NCBI GenBank assembly: GCA_035048495.1
Contig: CM068553.1
Location: 26,250,978 to 26,314,977 of the forward strand
Source of the DNA: Euptelea pleiosperma
Taxonomy: Eukaryota > Streptophyta > Magnoliopsida > Ranunculales > Eupteleaceae
Direction: 5' to 3'
DNA: 64,000 nt
Positions within the stretch are counted from its first letter, which is position 1. The number at the start of each line of letters is the position of its first letter. Below are positions 58,756 to 64,000 of the stretch, one piece after another. A program made the position numbers and the translations under genes. Below the pieces are notes generated by a model that saw only the letters and a list, made by a program, of their open reading frames with translations, searched no databases and was not told the origin of the DNA.

Positions 58756-60442
58756 TGAGATACAATTTTAAATATCAAGGAAATTTATTCAGGTGACGAG
58801 CCAAAAAAACAGTCCAAAGCTCCCTCAACTGATGGCTGGTAGTTTGAACCAAATTCTTTTCTAACTACTATTGCACCGATCAAAATTTTCGGTGTTTCTA
58901 ACAAAATACCCAAAAGACAGCCATTTGTAGCAAACTTGACTCCTCAATTCTTAAGCTAACCAAACATAACAACATTCAACATGCATTTGTTAGTTATTAC
59001 TAATTGAGATACCCATGAACAAAAAATCATATAATCCATTCATTACTATTCAGAATTAATTGAAATTTAAGGTGTTTATACCTGGTGACTGAAACAATGG
59101 ATATTGAAGGCATCGGCCTCGAGATGAAGCGTCCTTATATATGGTCATGCCCAACCAAGATAAGGCTCTTCTTCTATTGGTTTAGATAAGGCTCTGATGA
59201 TGATCCATGTTGCGCAGTTTGGTAGTCGGTGGAATGGGTGGTGCAAATGGTAGTTCAGTCCCAAGCTATTGAATGCCATTTCGGTAACCACCTATCGCAA
59301 TAAAGATATCCATTCCGTATCTTTTGTATATGTCTTATGACATTTATACATCATTTAACAAAGCATTCAACATGATCCAGATCTCTACTTCTCCTATCCC
59401 ACTATTGCAAGTAGGCATCCTTCTCACACTCTTTTGCCCTAAATGTACAGGTTACATATGCCTTGTATTTCAATAATTTCTTAGCTTATTTTCCACACCT
59501 ATATATTTCACTAAAAAATGCACAAGCAGCAAGCCTAAGATAGATATGAATAATCACTAAAAGAATAGTTTCCCCAGCTTCCCAGTTGAGACCTATAAAC
59601 CTTCCATCACTACTACGTGTGCCATATCCGCATCTATCATTGCAGAACAGCTCTACAGTTCCGATATTACTGTGTATCCCTATAAATTTATATTATTATC
59701 TTAGAGAAACTAAATACTGGTTGATTCAGATGTGGCATTAAATCATCAGAATCAAGGGAAACTAAATAAAGACCAAAAACAAAAGGCAACCACCATTTGA
59801 GAGAGAGCATAGGTCTCTTCTAGAATTCAGATGAGGCATGCAATCATGATTCAAAGTACACGGTATCGTTTCGGCATCATTCATGGGCGATACCAGAAGT
59901 TTCGTTCGGTTTCGGATGAAACTTCATCATTCATGGGCAATACCAGAAGTTTCGTTCGGTTTCAGACGAAACTTCGTGAAACCGAAGCAAAATGTTAGTA
60001 CATATTTTTACATATATGATGGAGTACCGTTAGGTTTCGGACGAAACCAATCGAAACATATGTAGTTTGTCCTATAGCGAAACCAAAACGAAACAGCCGA
60101 AACTTTGAACCATGCGTGCAATCATTATCAATCATCAAAAGGTTAAACCATGATCAAATAACCCAACACAAGGCACTTCAAACACTGCTCAACAAGAAAA
60201 AAAAAAAAACTTACACATGCTCTCTGAATATAAGGATAAATTTAAAAAGAAATAACAGTTCAATGGGTAGGTCAAATCGCTTTTCAAACATTTTTCCTCA
60301 TATAAAAAGGGGTCAAACCCACTGATTTTGGGGGACTTTGAACTCTACCTGGGTGGTGAAAACCATTCCTTCCCAAAAGCAAGAAGAGAATCACCAACGA
60401 TGGAACATGGGAATTCACCCAAAAGTGCAGCCAACTCCAGTA
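58756..60442. other. Intergenic DNA downstream of CK2 beta
   Basis: No gene is recognised. A 50-bp tandem duplication lies at 59876-59925 and 59926-59975 (unit start ATCATTCATGGGC). The surrounding GTTTCGTTCGGTTTCGG words (59860-60110) belong to a dispersed repeat. The last few hundred bases before 60443 are the presumed 3' UTR of the minus-strand CK2 beta gene. Confidence 0.45.
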
Positions 60443-63428
60443 TCATGGCTTGTGAATCTTGAAGCCAAATATTCTCGACACATAGCTCTGTGAGCCCTTT
60501 TGTGGCTTGAGATGCCCGTAGGTCATCAGAAAGAAGTGAGGAAATGTGGTTCCAAAATAAGCTCCGTCAATGTCTATCTATAGTCAAGGAAAAACTTGGC
60601 ATCATGCAGCACAAAGCAAAAGCATTAACAGAGGTCCTTTGTAAGAACCAAGCCTGGCATCTGGCATGGATATCACTAAAACATGAACTATTAAATATAA
60701 GTGAAAAACACACACATATGGCCACCTGCACAGTGAATCCTGCCTATGAAAGACACTGCACCTGCAATTCTGTGGGCCTGACTTGGGAGTTCTCCAAAGC
60801 CAAAAGTTCTACCCAATCATACAATTGAAACAATCTGAAATGCTCACGACTTCTCTGACACTTGCCATTCCTTTTCCGATCGGCAATCTCTTGCCATTAT
60901 GTCTCAACTGTCTAAAAGAGTGCTACAGATCAAGTGTTTAGAAATCATTTTTTCACCTAGGAAATCTCTTATCTGGACCTAGCAAATGGTGTTCCCAACC
61001 CACTCCAGGTACGCACACCACATATCATCCAGAACACCCAACGTAGCTTACTACTGTATTACCCGAGTGTTCATAAAATTTAGCCAGGCATGCACACATA
61101 CAAGCACATATGTTTGAAAGGTTTGACTACTCACAAGGAAGATAGCTTTTTCCACCACCCTTCATGCTGCCACATGGTCAATGTGCTCATTGATCCAGAT
61201 AGCTGAATCAATAGACCTGATTAAAGCAGTCTCCCCAAAAATCACAGCAATCCAATGATTCTAAGCATCCATCCAGCTGTACTGATTCAGATGGTCCCCA
61301 AAAGAACAAATTTAAATCACCGCAATCCAATGATTCTAACCATCCATCCAGTTGTACTGATTCAGATGGTCCCCAAAAGAACAAATTGCTGGGAAAAAAA
61401 GTTCCACATTTAGGTTAGGTCATTTGATCATTGGGTTTTTGGCCTTCGGCATGTCAAACATGGCATTTGACTGAACTGTCTAGATCAATGAGCACATCCC
61501 CTGTGCAGTGTGTACACAGAACTACAAGAAAAAGTTCTCTTATTCAGTGTTTTAAAAAGTTTACGCCTCCTCAAGACTTAAGCCTCAATTGGAATATATG
61601 AGACTTAAGCCTCAAGGCGCGAGGTGTGAGGCACAATTGAGGCTTAAACCTCGACTACGCATGACAATTGGGTCGCCAAACATTAAAAAAACTTTTTTTG
61701 TACTTCTTTCCCCATAATACCCTCCCAAATCATGTTCATCATAAAAAAAAATGACCTAAAGAAGATGCTTTAGGTTATTTTCTACCTCTTTTTTAAGAGA
61801 AATTTCAAAACCCATCTCTTTTTCCCTAGTTTCCCATTTCAGGAGATTTGTTCAGTGTACTCTCACTATCGATTTTGATTCCATCACTTTTTACGGTTCC
61901 AGGGAATGAAATGGTTTAAATACACACAATTAATCAAAGCATAACTCGGGATTTGAGGTAAGTACTTCTAAACTCATTTTCACCTTTTCTCAACATATAT
62001 GTTCAAAATCTCACCTTCTTTCTATTTACCTTTGGCTTGTTTTTTTCTATTTTTTGGTTGGTAGTTGTAAGAAATGGTTAGGACCAAAGAAATAAATTTC
62101 GGTTTTGAGATTTATTTTGACCAGCCTGAAAATGAAAATATTTCGACCCGTGTGGAAATAATACATTTTTCGCAGAAATGATGGAAATGTTGTGGAATTT
62201 TTTGTGGAAAGTTTGGGAAATGATAAAACAAGCATAAAAATACACTCATAAGCTATCAAGCTATAATATACAACCATATGTAGTGTGGAAATGAATGACC
62301 ATAGCAGTATGTAATGTATTGAGGCAGGTATCTGATAATTAGTCAACTAAAAAGTAGTAATGATGATAAATAAAAATGATTATAATCATCAAATAACCTT
62401 AAATTAAGTTTATTACATCTAAAATATGTCTTCATATTTCGGTCGAAATTTTACATTTTTTTAAGAAACTAGCTCAAAAAAAACTGTACCTTGTTTTTCC
62501 TTTTTATTTTTTTGAAAAATGAATCTATTGCTTTAGTTTCTTACAAAAAAATACTAGCTCGAAAAAACACTGTATACCGAAATTAATCAAAATTATTCTA
62601 CGAAATAATACATTATTTCCATGTTCGTTATCTTTCTTGTCGGTAACCAAAAATGTAATCTATGAATTTATTGAACGTTTGATTACTTTTGATTAATTTT
62701 CAACTTATTTTTGTTGGTATACATCATGTACTTTTAAACAGTTGATTACTGGTGATGACTAGATCAAGTGTTTGGCTTGGAACTATCACCCATCATGGTA
62801 AATTCATCAAAAAGAAAAGCAAACAATCTTATTTTCTTGCCATTTTTTTTATTTCTGAAGTTGACTTTTTAAAATATTTGTTATGATTTAAATGGAATTT
62901 TTAGAGCACTTTTATAAAATAAACGAGGCTTACATCCCGCATCACCTCGAGGATGAAGCCTCACCTCACGGAGGCAACTGCCTTGTATACACCTTGCACT
63001 CTTTAAAACAGTGTATGCAGCAAAAAAAAACGTGTAAAAGAAAATAAAATAAAAGCAAAGGATACTGCCTTGGTACTTGGATCGCGGGTAATAAATATCT
63101 TCACATTTGGGACAGTAGATTTTAACGGTACTCGACCGAGGAATGTCCGATTGACCAACTGGAAGACATGGTTGTCCACAGCAGTAAACTCTTGGGCATC
63201 TCCCAAAGTCATAGTTCTTGTACTTGTCTAACTGTAAAAATTGCAATTGCACTATCTTAGCAGAAGAAAAATAGATATCGAAAGAAACAGCAAAGGAAAT
63301 AATTTGGCAATATCTCACCATTGCAGACATCCCTTTACTGGTTAATATGTATCGGACATGAATCAGACCATACAACATCTCTGCTGCCGATTCAACCAAT
63401 TCATTCTGTTCCTCAGTGAACATATCAC
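60443..63428 (-). CDS. CKB: Casein kinase II subunit beta, last three exons
   Basis: Regulatory subunit of the CK2 holoenzyme: a beta dimer joins two catalytic alpha subunits and shapes substrate choice. Exon 63319-63428 encodes [20 protein letters not shown] to TSKGMSAM. Exon 63066-63231 encodes [20 protein letters not shown] and the zinc-finger cysteines through [16 protein letters not shown]. Exon 60443-60573 encodes [20 protein letters not shown], then [15 protein letters not shown] and TGA. All junctions are GT/AG: donor GTGAGATA after GCAATG, acceptor TTTTTACAG, donor GTATCC after CAAGGCA, acceptor GATAG. Upstream exons lie beyond the right edge. The frame is intact and all four zinc cysteines are present. 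The last intron (60574-63065, 2.49 kb) carries repeats. Confidence 0.92.
61170..61512. mobile_element. MITE in the CK2 beta intron, with 75-bp duplication
   Basis: Inverted ends (left GATGTGCTC-type ATGTGCTCATTGATCCAGAT, right ATCTAGATCAATGAGCACAT as its inverse) flank a core. In it a 75-bp unit is duplicated at 61241-61315 and 61316-61390. No coding sequence. The limits are approximate. Confidence 0.55.
61545..63013. mobile_element. Possible TIR element filling the CK2 beta intron
   Basis: CAGTGTTTTAAAAAGT on the left and CTCTTTAAAACAGTG on the right are inverted. Both are followed inward by GCCTC/GAGGC-rich words (AAGCCTCAAGGCGCGAGG on the left, GAAGCCTCACCTCACGG on the right). Similar words occur at 9985-10100. 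No transposase is seen and no target duplication is clear. Confidence 0.35.
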
Positions 63429-64000
63429 CTGAGCAAACCCATACCAAACAAATTGCTTGTTAACAAGACCAACCAAAAAAAACAGGATGAGACTACGCAC
63501 ATCTAATCAAGAGTCACATATCGTTCAAAGGTATGGAAAAAGTAGTCAAGAACAGACATCCCACCAAATACCTAAAAATACAACTAATCAATGCCAACAT
63601 TGCTGCACCGCAGCCATTTTGAGCTCAATGGAAAAACTAGTCCTCTGCCCAAGTGGATTATATCCAATATACTAAGATGCAGTAATGCAAATGTTTATTT
63701 CTACCTGAACCAAACATTAACACCTACTGATCTTATCACATTTTTGGCTGGTCCAAGAAAATGATGAAGGATCTAAAAAAGGTCTTTACTAGACAACACA
63801 TCTCGGATTAAGAGATTGTGCCTTTCAATGGCTCAATCCTAAAAAGTGACAAAAACCAAGCATAAAACTGAAAATAAAAACAAAGCAGTTTGTGCTTGAG
63901 TTTTTCCTAGAGAACAGCACATTCATCCAAAAATAATAGTCGAACATACCACCTGTTACCCATTACTTTTTTGCCTTTTGAGGGGACCCATATAAAAGTT
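63429..64000. other. CK2 beta intron up to the right edge
   Basis: Sequence upstream (minus strand) of the CK2 beta exon at 63428. No further exon of the gene was recognised before the window ends. Confidence 0.5.

Noticed and set aside
63062..63066. GC-AG intron donor in CK2 beta
   Set aside because: A GC donor (CAAG|GCAGTA) was considered. Placing the junction after CAAGGCA gives a canonical GT donor and restores the conserved YQGNIDG peptide with the exon at 60573.
1..64000. A novel defence or biosynthetic gene cluster
   Set aside because: The recognised host genes (HSFA1, RSH, CK2 beta, HMGR relic) are unrelated housekeeping or regulatory genes, separated by retrotransposons; no co-functional grouping is visible.

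Overview
This is nuclear DNA of a flowering plant. Three conserved plant genes appear as spliced exons with canonical GT/AG borders. They sit among nested LTR retrotransposons, LINEs and MITEs, and there are plastid DNA insertions and one 100-N assembly gap (10602-10701). The very low gene density and multi-kilobase TE-filled introns suggest a large genome. The exact lineage cannot be fixed from the sequence. No bacterial-type operon, CRISPR array, rRNA gene or convincing functional tRNA gene was seen.

Genes. (1) Minus strand 4423-5721: the large last exon of a class A1 heat-stress transcription factor; the DNA-binding-domain exon was not found. (2) Plus strand 30981-32066: the last two exons of a chloroplast RelA/SpoT homologue of RSH2/RSH3 type, ending in a TGS domain. 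(3) Minus strand 60443-63428: the last three exons of a CK2 beta subunit, with a 2.5-kb TE-loaded last intron. A fourth gene relic, the last exon of HMG-CoA reductase (55626-55870, +), carries two 1-bp frameshifts. These genes have no functional relation to one another.

Layout. 1-4.4 kb: intergenic DNA with a CACTA-like terminus and a possible terminal exon. 4.4-10.6 kb: HSFA1 exon, then foldback elements and two 5'-truncated LINEs. 10.6-12.3 kb: copia gag, primer-binding site and 5' LTR abutting the gap. 12.4-14.0 kb: decayed plastid ndhD. 15.4-16.8 kb: RTE-type LINE interrupted by a complete TRIM. 18.2-22.1 kb: a MITE, then the 3' half of a copia element interrupted by a 937-bp MITE. 22.1-26.3 kb: a pol-less SIRE-like element (minus) with gag zinc knuckles and an env-like/Transposase_32 ORF. 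26.3-29.2 kb: decayed copia gag-protease-integrase (plus). 31-32.1 kb: RSH. 34.4-38.7 kb: Tat/Ogre-like gypsy (minus) split by a solo LTR of its own family. 38.8-44.8 kb: LTR material split by a 3.37-kb solo LTR. 47.4-53.0 kb: second copy of the pol-less SIRE-like element (plus), split by a 1.27-kb LTR. 54.0-54.6 kb: organellar group II intron fragment. 55.6 kb: HMGR relic. 56.1-58.75 kb: an element with three LTRs and two internal domains. 60.4-63.4 kb: CK2 beta.

The most informative observations are insertion histories that can be read to the base. Target-site duplications match at both ends, and removing the insert rejoins the host reading frame. A second pattern is a recurring 21-bp spacing between paired short motifs in several unrelated-looking LTRs. 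I found no undescribed enzymatic or defence system. The closest to novelty are the two-copy pol-less gag plus env-like family, the triple-LTR element, the hairpin repeats inside a gypsy LTR and the 21-bp paired motifs.
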